A DNA stretch of 64,000 nt from Rhodoblastus sp963713695. GTDB taxonomy: Bacteria; Pseudomonadota; Alphaproteobacteria; Rhizobiales; Beijerinckiaceae. The number at the start of each line of letters is the position of its first letter. The stretch's first letter is position 1. The position numbers were made by a program, and so were the translations under genes. Below the pieces are notes generated by a model that saw only the letters and a list, made by a program, of their open reading frames with translations, did no database searches and had not been told where the DNA came from. Below, in pieces: positions 1 through 9,392 of this stretch. Location of the stretch: assembly GCA_963713695.1 (NCBI GenBank), contig CAVQMU010000001.1:496001-560000 (forward strand). The letters are read 5' to 3'.

Positions 1-491
1 ATGAAGCCTTTGACGACGCGATCACCAAGACGGCGCGCGCCATCGCGACGAACCAGTACGCAACGGCGCCGGCGACCGTCAAAGACTTCATTGCGGCGGT
101 TCCCACGGGAACCGGCACGACCTTTTGTGGCTACATGCCCTCCTTCATCACTTGCAACAATATCTATCTGAACATCCAGTCCTTCGCTCCTGCGACGCCG
201 TGGACGACGATAAACGCCCAGATCAACCAGACCTTCTATCAGTCGAGCTATGCGTCGAATTACAATGCGAGCGCTTCGACGAGCGCGGTGAACCTCGGCC
301 AACCCGGCAGCATCGTCATTTTCCAGGCGTTCTACGCCATGCCAGTCTATCTGTCGGTCCTTGTCGCGACCGGCAGCGGCGTGCAGAACTTCTATAACCA
401 GGCTTCGGGCTCCGTCATCGCGAATTCAGCGAACACGGGTTTCGTGCACGCCATCTTCTCGACTGCCGTTTTCAGGAACGAGCCCCCATGA
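1..491 (+). CDS. TadE/TadG-like pilus assembly protein, 5'-truncated
   Basis: The reading frame is open from base 3 at the window edge, so the N-terminus (expected to hold the TadE membrane helix) lies outside. About 162 residues are visible, rich in Thr, Ala, Asn and Tyr, with the pseudopilin-like start EAFDDAITKTARAIATNQ. It ends in an ATGA overlap with the next gene, which carries a clear TadE-type N-terminus, so the two are translationally coupled parts of a tad/flp pilus operon. The family call rests mainly on this neighbour and on composition; the fragment lacks a decisive motif. Confidence 0.7.
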   Translation, partial: EAFDDAITKTARAIATNQYATAPATVKDFIAAVPTGTGTTFCGYMPSFITCNNIYLNIQSFAPATPWTTINAQINQTFYQSSYASNYNASASTSAVNLGQPGSIVIFQAFYAMPVYLSVLVATGSGVQNFYNQASGSVIANSANTGFVHAIFSTAVFRNEPP

Positions 492-1294
492 CCCCCTGCC
501 TGGATCCGATCGGAAAGGCTCGCGCCTGGCTCAATCTGGGTCGGAAGGCGCGCCGCTTGGGACGCGACACGGCCGGCATAGCCGCCGTCGAATTCGCCCT
601 GATCCTGCCGATGATGCTCGTGCTCTATTTCGGCTGCGCCGTGCTGGCGCAAGGGCTGGAAGCGGGGCGCAAGACGCAGCTTCTGTCCAGGGCGCTGGCC
701 GATCTGACCTCGCAGGTCACGACGGGGACCTACTCCGACGGCAATTGCGCGGCCAACCCCAACGCCACGCCCGACCCGTCTTCCGTCCCTTGCGTGACCG
801 ACAGCGACCTGATGGGGATTTTCGGCGCTTCGACCGCCGTGCTCTATCCCTTCAAGGGCGCGACGACCATGACGATTTCCGAAGTCGTCTTCGACAACAA
901 GCTGGGCTCGAACACCTGCTGCGAGGCCAAGCTTGTCTGGAGCGCCGCCAGCGGAACGGGCGCGACGCCGCGCGCCTGCCAGACGTTCACCTCCACGGGC
1001 AGCGGACCGAACTATATTCCCGCGGGATTATATCCCGCCGCCATAAGCAACAACACCAGCCCGGGGACGGACTATTACCTGATCGTGGCGGACGTAACCT
1101 ATGCCTATACGCCTTCCTTCGGTTTCGTGCCCTTCAGTTGGGGGCAGCCGGCGAATGGCGGCAATGGCTACACCATCACCATGACGACCTATATGACGCC
1201 GCGCGGCTCTTCGACCATCCCGGTCCAGTGGACGCCCGACGGGGTCACCATCGCCGCCGGCCAGCGCGCGAACTGCTTCCCGAACATTCCTTGA
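488..1294 (+). CDS. TadE-family pilus assembly membrane protein
   Basis: 268 aa. A short basic N-terminus is followed at about residues 28-55 by GIAAVEFALILPMMLVLYFG, the TadE/pseudopilin signature: a Glu five residues into the hydrophobic stretch after a Gly. The rest is a Thr/Ser/Asn-rich extracytoplasmic domain with several Cys (a CC pair near residue 155). TadE-like minor pseudopilins prime or anchor Flp pili made by the Tad secretion system. The start overlaps the stop of the preceding gene by four bases. This is the last gene of the operon visible here; the next gene is on the other strand. Confidence 0.85.
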   Translation: MTPCLDPIGKARAWLNLGRKARRLGRDTAGIAAVEFALILPMMLVLYFGCAVLAQGLEAGRKTQLLSRALADLTSQVTTGTYSDGNCAANPNATPDPSSVPCVTDSDLMGIFGASTAVLYPFKGATTMTISEVVFDNKLGSNTCCEAKLVWSAASGTGATPRACQTFTSTGSGPNYIPAGLYPAAISNNTSPGTDYYLIVADVTYAYTPSFGFVPFSWGQPANGGNGYTITMTTYMTPRGSSTIPVQWTPDGVTIAAGQRANCFPNIP

Positions 1295-1384
1295 ATGAAG
1301 AATTGGCGGGCCTGACGCGCGGCCGGCGAATGTCAATTCGCCGAACCCGGCCCAGCGCCGGCTTTTCGGCGCGCGTCCTCTGGC

Positions 1385-2098
1385 TCAGCCTTCCGCCTCG
1401 CCGCCGCGGGCGATCGAGGCCAGGAGCACGGCCAGAAGGCCGGTGACGAAAATGCCGTCGAAGGTTCCCGCTCCGCCGATCGAGGCGACCGGCGCCCCCA
1501 GGCTCCGCAACTTGTCGAGATTTATCAGGTCGGCGCCGATCAGCACGCCGAGGCTGCCGCTGATATAAGCCAGCGGCGCCAGGTCGCGCCATGAAACGAG
1601 CGCCGCGACCAGCGCGGCGGCAAGCGGGGGCGCAAATGTCGGCAGGGCGATGCCGACGCCCGCGACCGGCCGCGCCAGAGCATGGCAAAGGATCGCCATC
1701 AGCGCCGTCGCCACCAGGCCTGCGCCCCAGATTTGCCGGCGTCCCATCAGATAGAGCGACAGCAGCGTCGGGATGACGGCGCCGCCGACATTGACCGCCA
1801 GGATGACGCCGGGCGCGCCGGTCGCTTCCGGGACGACATAGAGCATGCCGTAATAGGAAACGAATCCGCTGGCCTGCATGGGGCCGGGGGCGAGTTGGGC
1901 TATGGGAATGTTGATCGCGCCGCCAATGAGGGAGCCGAGAAGCAGGGCCATGGCCGCGCCCGGGCTGACGCCGAGCCGCATATAGGCGTAGCGCAGCACA
2001 CGGATTTGCAGAAGCAGGATGAGAAGCGCGAGCGCAAAGGCGAAAAGCGCGAAAAAGGGAAGCGCGACGGGGAGGTAATGGGTATGGGAAAAATACAT
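1385..2098 (-). CDS. DUF1614 family membrane protein
   Basis: 237 aa with about seven hydrophobic segments, beginning with a long helix at residues 10-32. The conserved Gly/Asn/Pro-rich stretch GSLIGGAINIPIAQL and the later NVGGAVIPTLLSLYLM match DUF1614 proteins, which are integral membrane proteins of unknown function found in archaea and proteobacteria. The final loop and helix (GGAGTFDGIFVTGLLAV) also fit the family. It lies 32 bases downstream of a small basic protein gene on the same strand and is probably co-transcribed with it. Confidence 0.8.
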   Translation of the reverse strand: MYFSHTHYLPVALPFFALFAFALALLILLLQIRVLRYAYMRLGVSPGAAMALLLGSLIGGAINIPIAQLAPGPMQASGFVSYYGMLYVVPEATGAPGVILAVNVGGAVIPTLLSLYLMGRRQIWGAGLVATALMAILCHALARPVAGVGIALPTFAPPLAAALVAALVSWRDLAPLAYISGSLGVLIGADLINLDKLRSLGAPVASIGGAGTFDGIFVTGLLAVLLASIARGGEAEG

Positions 2099-2130
2099 TG
2101 GCCGTGCGTTGAAAAATCAGAAACGGGAGA

Positions 2131-2352
2131 TCAATTGGCCGGCTTTTCCTCCTCGACCGTCTCGAACTGGTCGTCGGGCGCGCCCCAGACCACGAGTTCG
2201 GGGCCGAAACGGACGTCGAGCCGGTGCGCCTCCGCCTCGCCGCGCAGCAGCCGGTAACGGCAGAGCACGGCGCCATGCGCCTCGCGGGGGATTTTCAGCT
2301 GCGCGCCGAGCGGCGAACTCGGTTTCAGGCGCACTTTCTGTCCGGCGTGCAT
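2131..2352 (-). CDS. small conserved hypothetical protein
   Basis: 73 aa from the internal ATG at 2352 (starting MHAGQKVRLKPSSP). A longer frame begins at 2406, but its extra 18 residues are Arg-rich and low in information. The product has a strongly basic N-terminal half and an acidic tail (ETVEEE). No known domain was recognised. It precedes the DUF1614 gene by 32 bases on the same strand, suggesting a two-gene operon. Function unknown. Confidence 0.5.
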   Translation of the reverse strand: MHAGQKVRLKPSSPLGAQLKIPREAHGAVLCRYRLLRGEAEAHRLDVRFGPELVVWGAPDDQFETVEEEKPAN

Positions 2353-2476
2353 GAGGGCCTTTCCCGCGCTTCGGCGGTTCGTCTCTCGCATGCGTGAATG
2401 CGGCAACTAAATTGGCGACGATCCATACTATTGCCGCAGTGCAGCATGGCAAGCATTTTCTTCATTTTGACCAAAA

Positions 2477-3157
2477 TCAGTACTTTTTATCGAGACGCGG
2501 GCCTTGCAGCGCATCGGCGACCAGCGCGCGCAGCAGCGGGACGATCTCGGCTTCGAACCACGGATTGCGCTTGAGCCAGCCGCTGTTGCGCCAGGAGGGA
2601 TGCGGCAGCGCGAATAGGCGCGGCTTTCCCGAGGCGTCCGTCGCAAGACGGCGCACGACCTCCGCTATCCCCAGGGATTTCGGCAAAGGCCGGCCAAGGC
2701 GGGCGCAATGATAATCCTGCGCGGGGCGGCCAATCGCGAGAATGATCTTGAACTGCGGCGTCAGGCTGAAAAGCCCGTCATGCCAGCGGGCTCGGCATTC
2801 GCGGCGCGGCGGGAGGTCTCCGCCGGCGGCGTCGTGGCCGGGAAAGCAGAAGCCCATCGGCGCGATGGCGATGCGGGACCGGTCGTAGAATTCCTCCCGC
2901 GACAGTCCCATCCACCCGCGCAGCCTTTCGCCGGACGGATCGTCGAAGGGAAGGCCGGAAGCGTGCGCTCGCACGCCGGGGGCCTGGCTGGCGACGAGCA
3001 GCCGGGCTGTTGCGGAAACACGCAGCACCGGACGCGGTTCATGCGGCAGCGGCGACCCCCGGGGCGACTCCACGCAAATTCGGCAGGCGCGGATCTTCTC
3101 GACATAGGCGTTCAGCGCGTCGGCGTTCGCTGCGTCTTGTGGCGCTTCCTCCGTCAC
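2477..3157 (-). CDS. uracil-DNA glycosylase family protein
   Basis: 226 aa. Residues 50-75 read LLVASQAPGVRAHASGLPF, matching motif A of the uracil-DNA glycosylase superfamily (family 4/5-like, GQAPG...G.PF). The C-terminal ALPHPSWRNSGWLKRNPWF gives the HPS motif that contacts the minor groove. A CxxC pair (CRIC, residues 25-28) sits where family 4 enzymes begin their iron-sulphur ligands. Members of this branch are often annotated only as family proteins, and their activity on uracil is not assured. A glutathione transferase gene lies just upstream on the same strand, 12 bases away. Confidence 0.85.
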   Translation of the reverse strand: MTEEAPQDAANADALNAYVEKIRACRICVESPRGSPLPHEPRPVLRVSATARLLVASQAPGVRAHASGLPFDDPSGERLRGWMGLSREEFYDRSRIAIAPMGFCFPGHDAAGGDLPPRRECRARWHDGLFSLTPQFKIILAIGRPAQDYHCARLGRPLPKSLGIAEVVRRLATDASGKPRLFALPHPSWRNSGWLKRNPWFEAEIVPLLRALVADALQGPRLDKKY

Positions 3158-3169
3158 GACCGCTGCGTC

Positions 3170-3781
3170 TCAGGCGCGCGCGCTTGGACGGGCGGCGACC
3201 GCCTCTCGCCACCGCCGCAGATGCCCGAGGCTTTCCGGCAGGTCGATGCGCGCGAATTTGGCGAAATCGGCGGCGACATAGGCGGTGATGTCGGCGATGC
3301 TGAAATGCTCGCCGGCGACAAAGGGGCGCTTCGCCAACTCGCTGTCGAGGAATTCGGCGAAGGCGAGGGCGCGCGGACGGCTGGTCTCCGCGAGCTCTTT
3401 GATCTGCGGCGTCTCCATCTCGCGCATGGCCGGATGGCTGTGCCGAAACGCCATGGCGACATGATAGAAAAATGAAAGCTCGGCGCGGCGCTGCCACATT
3501 TCCACCCGCGCCCTTTCCAGCGCGCCGGTTCCAAACAGCGGCGGCTCGGGCTGGATCTCCTCGAAATAGCGGCAGATCGCCACCGATTCCGTCAGGACTT
3601 CGCCGGAATCGAGGACTAACGCGGGTATTCGCCGCAGCGGATTGACGCAGGTGAAAGCGGGCTCCATCTGCTGGAGCTTCGAGAGGTCGATCGTCTCGGT
3701 CGGGATGACGATCCCTTTTTCGGCGAGAAAAATGCGGACCCTGCGCGGATTCGGCGCGAAAGGGGAATCGTAGAGTTTCAT
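3170..3781 (-). CDS. glutathione S-transferase
   Basis: 203 aa, the usual length for a cytosolic GST. The N-terminal thioredoxin-like domain starts MKLYDSPFAPNPRRVRIFLAEKG and includes RRIPALVLDSGEVLTESVAI, with the cis-Pro and the E-S pair that bind glutathione. The all-helical C-terminal domain includes FVAGEHFSIADITAYVAADF, the N-capping box typical of the superfamily. It would conjugate or transfer glutathione in the cytoplasm; the subclass cannot be told by eye. The downstream uracil-DNA glycosylase-like gene is close enough for co-transcription. Confidence 0.9.
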   Translation of the reverse strand: MKLYDSPFAPNPRRVRIFLAEKGIVIPTETIDLSKLQQMEPAFTCVNPLRRIPALVLDSGEVLTESVAICRYFEEIQPEPPLFGTGALERARVEMWQRRAELSFFYHVAMAFRHSHPAMREMETPQIKELAETSRPRALAFAEFLDSELAKRPFVAGEHFSIADITAYVAADFAKFARIDLPESLGHLRRWREAVAARPSARA

Positions 3782-3946
3782 GCCCGGCCTCGCTCAATAC
3801 AGGGAGCGACAAGCAGACGCCTGGGCGCAGGCCGTGTCAATCCGGGAAATATTGAGGAAAATCGTCGGTTTTACGTCAGCCGCTCATTAAGGTTTTTCGT
3901 TCAGTCTGCGGGGGTCAAGTCACCCGAACCCGAGCTTCCCGCCGGC

Positions 3947-5503
3947 ATGTCCGAAGTCACCGCAGAAATGATCGCGCGAGGCCGCCGCAGCGACCCCCGC
4001 TCCCAGGAGCGGTGGCGGCTGGCCAATGGCATGCGGGAGGCGCGGGAGCGGCTGGCGTCGACGGGCGCCGGCAGCATCGCCTTCGATCTCGAACTCCTGC
4101 GTCTCTACGCGGAAGGGCGCAAGGCCGCGATCCTGCCGCAGGTGCTGCTGTCCTTCGCCGTCGGCGCCATGACCACGCTCTGGCTGCCGGCCGCTTTCGT
4201 CGCCATCTGGCTCGGGATGCTTTTGTCCGCGCTTGGCGCCGCCTATTTCCTCGCCAAGCGCTTCCTCAAGCTGGACAAGGCGAAAATCAAGGCCGCGCAA
4301 TGGCAGTTTCGCTTCGTCCTGTCCGAAATGTGGAATGGATTGAGCTGGGCCTCTTTCGCCGTGTTGATGATCGGCGTCTCCGACCCCTGGGCGACGACCT
4401 ATGTCATGGTCGTGTTCATGCTCGCAGCGGCCATTCATACGGTGGTCACAGCCTTCGTTCCGGCGGCGGTTTACGCCTCGCTGCTGCCCATCGCCCTGGC
4501 CATCGTGCTCTTCATGCGGCCGACCAGCCTGCACGGCCCGTTGATGCCGATGACCCTGCTGGCGTTCGGCACCTTGCTCTATTTTGTCGTGCTGGCGCGG
4601 CGCATCTATGCGAGCCAGGTCGATTCCCTGATCTTCCAGGCGGAAAAGGACATGCTGATCGCCGAACTCGAACAGGCCAAGGCCATTTCGGACGAGGCGC
4701 GGCGGCGCGCCGAGGATGCGAACCTCGCGAAATCACGCTTCCTGGCGACGATGTCGCATGAATTGCGCACGCCCTTGAACGCCATCCTCGGCTTCTCGGA
4801 AGTGATGAAGAACGAATTGTTCGGCCCCCATTCGGTCGAGGCCTACCGCGATTATTCCAACGACATCCATTCGAGCGGCGAGCACCTTCTGATGCTCATT
4901 AACGAAATCCTCGACCTGTCGCGCGTCGAAGCCGGCCGTTACGAACTCAAGGAAGAGGCGGTGCTGCTGCCCGGCGTGATCGAGGACTGCCGCCATCTGC
5001 TCACCCTGCGCGCGAGGAAGCGCGACGTCGCTCTCATTGAGGTCGTCGAGCCCAACATGCCACGCATCTGGGCCGACGAGCGGGCGGTGCGGCAGATCGC
5101 GCTCAACCTGCTCACCAACGCCATCAAATTCACCCCGCAGGGCGGACAGGTGCAGATCAAGGTCGGCTGGACCACCGCGGGAGGCCAATATTTCGCCATC
5201 AAGGACAATGGCCCCGGCATTCCCGAGGAGGAGATACCGACGATCATGTCGTCCTTCGGGCGCGGCTCGATGGCGCAAAAGAACGCCGATGAGGGCACGG
5301 GCCTCGGCCTTCCCATCGTCAAGGGCCTGGTCGACCTGCACGGCGGCGCCTTTACGCTGCGCTCGAAATTGAACGAGGGCACCGAGGTCATCGTGGTGTT
5401 TCCGCCGGAGCGGGTGATGACCGCCTTGCCGCAACTCGACCCCAACGCCCCGCCGCCCGAACCGGCCCAGATCCGCAGGCGCAGCGTGCGCGGCGCAGCC
5501 TGA
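3947..5503 (+). CDS. membrane sensor histidine kinase
   Basis: 518 aa. The N-terminal half has several membrane helices (about residues 62-215) arranged as hydrophobic pairs. A coiled linker leads into the HisKA domain with SRFLATMSHELRTPLNAILG, phosphoacceptor His near residue 271. The HATPase domain shows the N box (LNLLTNAIKFT), the G1 box (DNGPGIPEEEI) and the G2 box (GTGLGLPIVKGL). The layout resembles PleC/DivJ-type alphaproteobacterial kinases with an uncharacterised membrane sensor. A convergent single-domain receiver gene ends 36 bases downstream, but partnership is not shown. Confidence 0.9.
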   Translation: MSEVTAEMIARGRRSDPRSQERWRLANGMREARERLASTGAGSIAFDLELLRLYAEGRKAAILPQVLLSFAVGAMTTLWLPAAFVAIWLGMLLSALGAAYFLAKRFLKLDKAKIKAAQWQFRFVLSEMWNGLSWASFAVLMIGVSDPWATTYVMVVFMLAAAIHTVVTAFVPAAVYASLLPIALAIVLFMRPTSLHGPLMPMTLLAFGTLLYFVVLARRIYASQVDSLIFQAEKDMLIAELEQAKAISDEARRRAEDANLAKSRFLATMSHELRTPLNAILGFSEVMKNELFGPHSVEAYRDYSNDIHSSGEHLLMLINEILDLSRVEAGRYELKEEAVLLPGVIEDCRHLLTLRARKRDVALIEVVEPNMPRIWADERAVRQIALNLLTNAIKFTPQGGQVQIKVGWTTAGGQYFAIKDNGPGIPEEEIPTIMSSFGRGSMAQKNADEGTGLGLPIVKGLVDLHGGAFTLRSKLNEGTEVIVVFPPERVMTALPQLDPNAPPPEPAQIRRRSVRGAA

Positions 5504-5539
5504 GCGTCTTTCTTCAGCTGACCCCGGCAGCCCGAACCA

Positions 5540-5887
5540 TCAATGCGGGTGGAGCTTTCGCACTTCGCGGACGAGTTCGGCGTCCTTGAATGGCTTGTCG
5601 ACGACGACTGCATTTCTCTGGCCGGGCGGCAGGCTGTCGCGCCCGTAAGCGGTGACGAAAACAAACGGAACTTTCCGCTGAGCCAGGATCTCGGCGACGT
5701 CGTCGATGCGTCCGCCATCGATATTCACGTCAAGCAGGGCGCCATCGAGGTCCTCCGCCCTCGCCAATTGCCTGGCCTCGGCCAGCGATCCGACGGGACC
5801 GACCACTTCGACGCCCTCATCGTGCAAGACATGCTCGATGTGCGCCGCAACGAAAAACTCGTCTTCGATCACCAGGATTTGCTGCAT
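5540..5887 (-). CDS. single-domain response regulator (receiver)
   Basis: 115 aa using the ATG at 5887 (MQQILVIEDEFFVAAHIEHV); a longer upstream frame adds 28 residues outside the receiver fold. It holds one REC domain and nothing more: acidic pair ED near residue 8, phosphoacceptor in ALLDVNIDGG, the Thr/Ser switch in FVTAYG and the Lys in VVDKPF. Stand-alone receivers of this subtype commonly accompany HWE-family kinases in alphaproteobacteria, and the hybrid kinase gene diverges from it 214 bases away. It would be a phosphorelay or adaptor element rather than a DNA-binding regulator. Confidence 0.87.
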   Translation of the reverse strand: MQQILVIEDEFFVAAHIEHVLHDEGVEVVGPVGSLAEARQLARAEDLDGALLDVNIDGGRIDDVAEILAQRKVPFVFVTAYGRDSLPPGQRNAVVVDKPFKDAELVREVRKLHPH

Positions 5888-6101
5888 CTGTCCTGATCCC
5901 TTGACTGCCCCACGGCGATCTGCCCGAAGCTCCCGGACAAAGCCATAGAATTGCAGCCTTTTCTTGCTCAATTCGCGAGAATTTCGCTCGACTGCATCCC
6001 AATCGATCCCTGGCGCGTTGAAGGCGGACGCAGCCGGAGTTGATCGTTCTCGGGCAAGGGCAGGCGCCCTGCAGCCCCTGGGGGGAGCAGAGTTCTAGGC
6101 A

Positions 6102-9100
6102 ATGAGGCGCAACGAGCAGGCCAGGGCCGGCAGGCCATCGCCCGGTTTCCTGACTGGCGAGGGCGAGATGGTCGCCCTCATTCGCAGCAAGGACTGGTCC
6201 CGGACCCCTTTGGGTCCGATCGAGAATTGGCCGCAAAGCTTGAGGACGACGGTCAGCCTCTGCCTCGCTTCGAATTTTCCCATCAATATCATCTGGGGCG
6301 CGGGACATACCCAGATTTACAACGATGGCTATCGCGTGGTCTGCGGCGAAGTTCATCCTCGCGCGCTTGGCGAAGCTTATACGGAGACCTGGGCTTCCGC
6401 CTGGCCGGCGGTCGGCCCCCCTTTCGAACGCGCGCTCGCCGGGGAGACCTCCTTTCTCGAAAACCAGCGCATGTTCCTGTTCAGGAACGGCTATCTCGAA
6501 GAAACCTTCTTTACTTTCTCGCTCAGCCCGATCCGTGAGGAGAGCGGCGCCATAGGTGGCCTTTTTCATCCCGTGGCGGAAACAACGGCCGCAATGCTGG
6601 CGGAACGCCGGACGCGCCTTTTGCGCGACTTGAATGCAAGGATCGCCGACGCGAGGTCGACGGAGGAGGTCTTTCATTCCGCCCTGGCGGTCCTGGCGGA
6701 ATTTCCTCTGGATCTGCCCTTCGTCGGGTTTTACCGATTGAGCCCCGATGGGGAGAGCTTCGATTTTGTCGGCCAGACAGGTTGCCACGCGGGCGCGCCG
6801 CTCCTGCCGCAAGTCCTTTCGGTCGGCGACGCCGATCCATGGCCCCTGCCGGAAATCCTGACTGCATCTGCGCCGTTCTTCGTCACAGGGTTGCGCGAAA
6901 AACTGTTGGGAACGTCGTGTGGTCCTTACGAAGAGGCGCCTGACGCCGCCTTCGTCTTGCCAATCGTCGCGCTCGGCAGAAAGGCCCCGGTCGCCCTGGC
7001 GATAACGGGGGCGAGCGCGCGCCTGCCTCTGGATCAGGGCTATCGCGATTTTTTTGGCCTGCTGTCGGCGGCGACTGCGGCCGGGTTCGCCCATGCCCGG
7101 GCCTATGAAGAGGAGCAGGCGCGCGTCGAGGCGCTCGCGCAGATCGACCGGGCCAAGACGGCTTTCTTTTCCAATGTCAGCCATGAATTCCGCACGCCTC
7201 TCACGCTCCTGATCGGCCCCATCGAAGACGCGCTCGACGATTCCGTCGCGGGACTCCCTGAAATTCAGCGTGGCCGCATCGACATGGCGCGTCGCAATGG
7301 TCTGCGGCTGTTGAAACTTGTGAACGCCCTGCTGGATTTCGCGCGCATCGAGGCGGGACGCGCGCAGGCGTCGTTCGAGCCGGTTGACCTCGCGGCGGCG
7401 ACGTCCGAACTGGCCGGCCATTTCCGCTCCGCCTGCGAGATGGCGGGACTAAGCCTGACCGTGGATTGCCCGCCGCTCGGACAGCCGGTTTTCGTCGATC
7501 GGGACATGTGGGAGAAAATTGTCCTGAACCTTTTGTCCAACGCCTTCAAATTCACGATGACAGGCGGCATCGACGTCGAACTCCGGATGGCCTCGAACAG
7601 GGCGCAACTTACGGTGCGCGATACCGGAACCGGCATTGCAGCGGAGGAAATCCCGCGGCTGTTCGAGCGCTTCCACAGGGTCGCCGGGTCGCAAGGCCGC
7701 ACGTATGAGGGCACCGGCATCGGGCTGGCGCTGGTGCAGGAACTGGTCGCGCTGCATGGCGGCTCGATATGGGCGGACAGCGCCCCGGGCCTCGGCTCCG
7801 CCTTCCATGTCTCGTTACCCTTGGGCGATAGCCATCTGCCTGCCGAACAGATACGGGTCGCGCCGCAGCTTGCCGGAACCGCCGTACGGGCCGAGGTTTT
7901 CGTCGAGGAAGCGCTTCGCTGGCTTCCCGACAGCCCCGAAAGAGCATGCCGCGAGCACACGACAGTTGCCGGGATGATCGATCCTTTCGGCGACCAGGAC
8001 AGGCCGCCGCTTGTGCTGCTGGCCGACGACAATTCCGACATGCGCGATTATGTCAGCCGCATTCTCGCCGCCGCCGGATGCGCGGTCACGCTCGCGGCCG
8101 ATGGTGAAGCGGCGCTCGCGGCAATTCGTGGCCCCATTTGTCCGGATCTGATCGTGAGCGACGTGATGATGCCCCGACTCGATGGTTTCGGATTGCTGAA
8201 AGCCCTTCGCGCCGATCCGGCGATCGCGGGCGTTCCCTTGATCCTGCTATCGGCGCGCGCTGGCGAGGAGGCCCGCCTGGAGGGATTGGCGGCAGGCGCG
8301 GATGACTATGTCGTCAAGCCGTTCAGCGGACGCGAACTTGTCGCGCGCGTCGAGGGCGCGCTGCGGCTGGCTCGCCTCCGGCGCGAGAAGGCGGATGCCG
8401 AACGCAGGATTGTCGAACGCGCGCTCGACCTCACAGAGGACCGATTGAGCCTGGCGCTCGACAGCGCGCGGATGGGAAGCTGGGACTGGGATCTTGAAAC
8501 GGATACGCTGGAATGGAATCCAACGTGCAGGGCGATCTTCGGCGTGGGCGCCGATCGGCAAATGACTTTCGCCATCTTCCTTGAACTTCTGGTGCCGGAG
8601 GACCGCGAACGGATCGTTGCGCTTTGTGGGCAAGTGCTGGATCCGGCCGTGCGCGCGCCCTATGACGCCGAATACCGCGTCCTCTGGCCGGACGGCTCGA
8701 TCCACTGGATTCTTGCTCGGGGCAAGGCCTATTTCTTTCGCGGCCGCGCGGTGCGCTTCATTGGCGCGGTTATCGACGTGACCCGGCAGAAGGAAGCGGA
8801 AATCCATTTGCGCGTGATGGTCAACGAATTGAGTCATCGCGTAAAAAACACGCTGGCGGTCGTGCAGTCGATCACCGAGCAGACTTTTCGCTCGGGAGCC
8901 GCGCTTGGCGACGTCCGCCAGGACTTGGCGGGAAGGCTGCAAGCCCTCGCGGACACCCATACCCTGCTGACGCAGTCAAACTGGCAAAGCGTCGACCTCG
9001 CCAGCCTGATCGGGCGCTGTGTCGGACATCTTGTTCCCGAGCGCGACGCCCGTTTTCGCAGCGAAGGGCCAGAAGTCGGGCTCAAGCCCAAGGCGGCGCT

Positions 9101-9392
9101 TGCACTCGGCCTGGTCGTGCACGAGCTTGGCGTCAATGCGATGAAACACGGGGCCTGGTCCGTCGATGGGGGCATGGTCACATGCCGATGGAGCGTCATG
9201 GACGGCCACATACGCATCGAATGGAGCGAGACCGGAATGACGGGCCTGGAGCCGCCTGCAAGGCGTGGCTTTGGCTCTCAACTCATCAATCAAGCGATCG
9301 CCTATGATATCGCGGGTGAAGCGAGACTGACCTGGCGGCCCGAGGGGCTGCTCTATGAATTGAAGGCGCCCGTCGGAAGCGGACTGTCCTGA
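6102..9392 (+). CDS. hybrid kinase: PAS-GAF-HisKA-HATPase-REC-PAS-HWE kinase
   Basis: 1096 aa, soluble. In order: a divergent PAS-like domain (residues ~20-160), a GAF-like domain (~175-335), HisKA with FFSNVSHEFRTPLTLLIG (His near 361), HATPase with LNLLSNAFKFT and DTGTGIAAEEI (~460-580), REC with LLADDNSDMRDYV and phosphoacceptor Asp near 687 in VSDVMMPRLDG, a PAS domain starting near 783 (MGSWDWDLETDTLEWNP), then an HWE/HisKA_2 kinase with NELSHRVKNTLAVVQS (His near 912) and ATP-binding region VVHELGVNAMKHG. Two complete kinase cores in one chain is uncommon but recurs in Rhizobiales. The 3' end overlaps a convergent receiver gene by 40 bases. Confidence 0.92.
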   Translation: MRRNEQARAGRPSPGFLTGEGEMVALIRSKDWSRTPLGPIENWPQSLRTTVSLCLASNFPINIIWGAGHTQIYNDGYRVVCGEVHPRALGEAYTETWASAWPAVGPPFERALAGETSFLENQRMFLFRNGYLEETFFTFSLSPIREESGAIGGLFHPVAETTAAMLAERRTRLLRDLNARIADARSTEEVFHSALAVLAEFPLDLPFVGFYRLSPDGESFDFVGQTGCHAGAPLLPQVLSVGDADPWPLPEILTASAPFFVTGLREKLLGTSCGPYEEAPDAAFVLPIVALGRKAPVALAITGASARLPLDQGYRDFFGLLSAATAAGFAHARAYEEEQARVEALAQIDRAKTAFFSNVSHEFRTPLTLLIGPIEDALDDSVAGLPEIQRGRIDMARRNGLRLLKLVNALLDFARIEAGRAQASFEPVDLAAATSELAGHFRSACEMAGLSLTVDCPPLGQPVFVDRDMWEKIVLNLLSNAFKFTMTGGIDVELRMASNRAQLTVRDTGTGIAAEEIPRLFERFHRVAGSQGRTYEGTGIGLALVQELVALHGGSIWADSAPGLGSAFHVSLPLGDSHLPAEQIRVAPQLAGTAVRAEVFVEEALRWLPDSPERACREHTTVAGMIDPFGDQDRPPLVLLADDNSDMRDYVSRILAAAGCAVTLAADGEAALAAIRGPICPDLIVSDVMMPRLDGFGLLKALRADPAIAGVPLILLSARAGEEARLEGLAAGADDYVVKPFSGRELVARVEGALRLARLRREKADAERRIVERALDLTEDRLSLALDSARMGSWDWDLETDTLEWNPTCRAIFGVGADRQMTFAIFLELLVPEDRERIVALCGQVLDPAVRAPYDAEYRVLWPDGSIHWILARGKAYFFRGRAVRFIGAVIDVTRQKEAEIHLRVMVNELSHRVKNTLAVVQSITEQTFRSGAALGDVRQDLAGRLQALADTHTLLTQSNWQSVDLASLIGRCVGHLVPERDARFRSEGPEVGLKPKAALALGLVVHELGVNAMKHGAWSVDGGMVTCRWSVMDGHIRIEWSETGMTGLEPPARRGFGSQLINQAIAYDIAGEARLTWRPEGLLYELKAPVGSGLS

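Noticed and set aside
1345..1372. CCGGC-CCAGC-GCCGG hairpin followed by CTTTT after the tad genes
   Set aside because: Only a 5-bp stem in GC-rich sequence; too weak to call a terminator.
2394..3475. Plus-strand frames opposite the UDG-like and GST genes (2394-2711, 2708-3475)
   Set aside because: They overlap clear minus-strand genes fully and show no family motifs.
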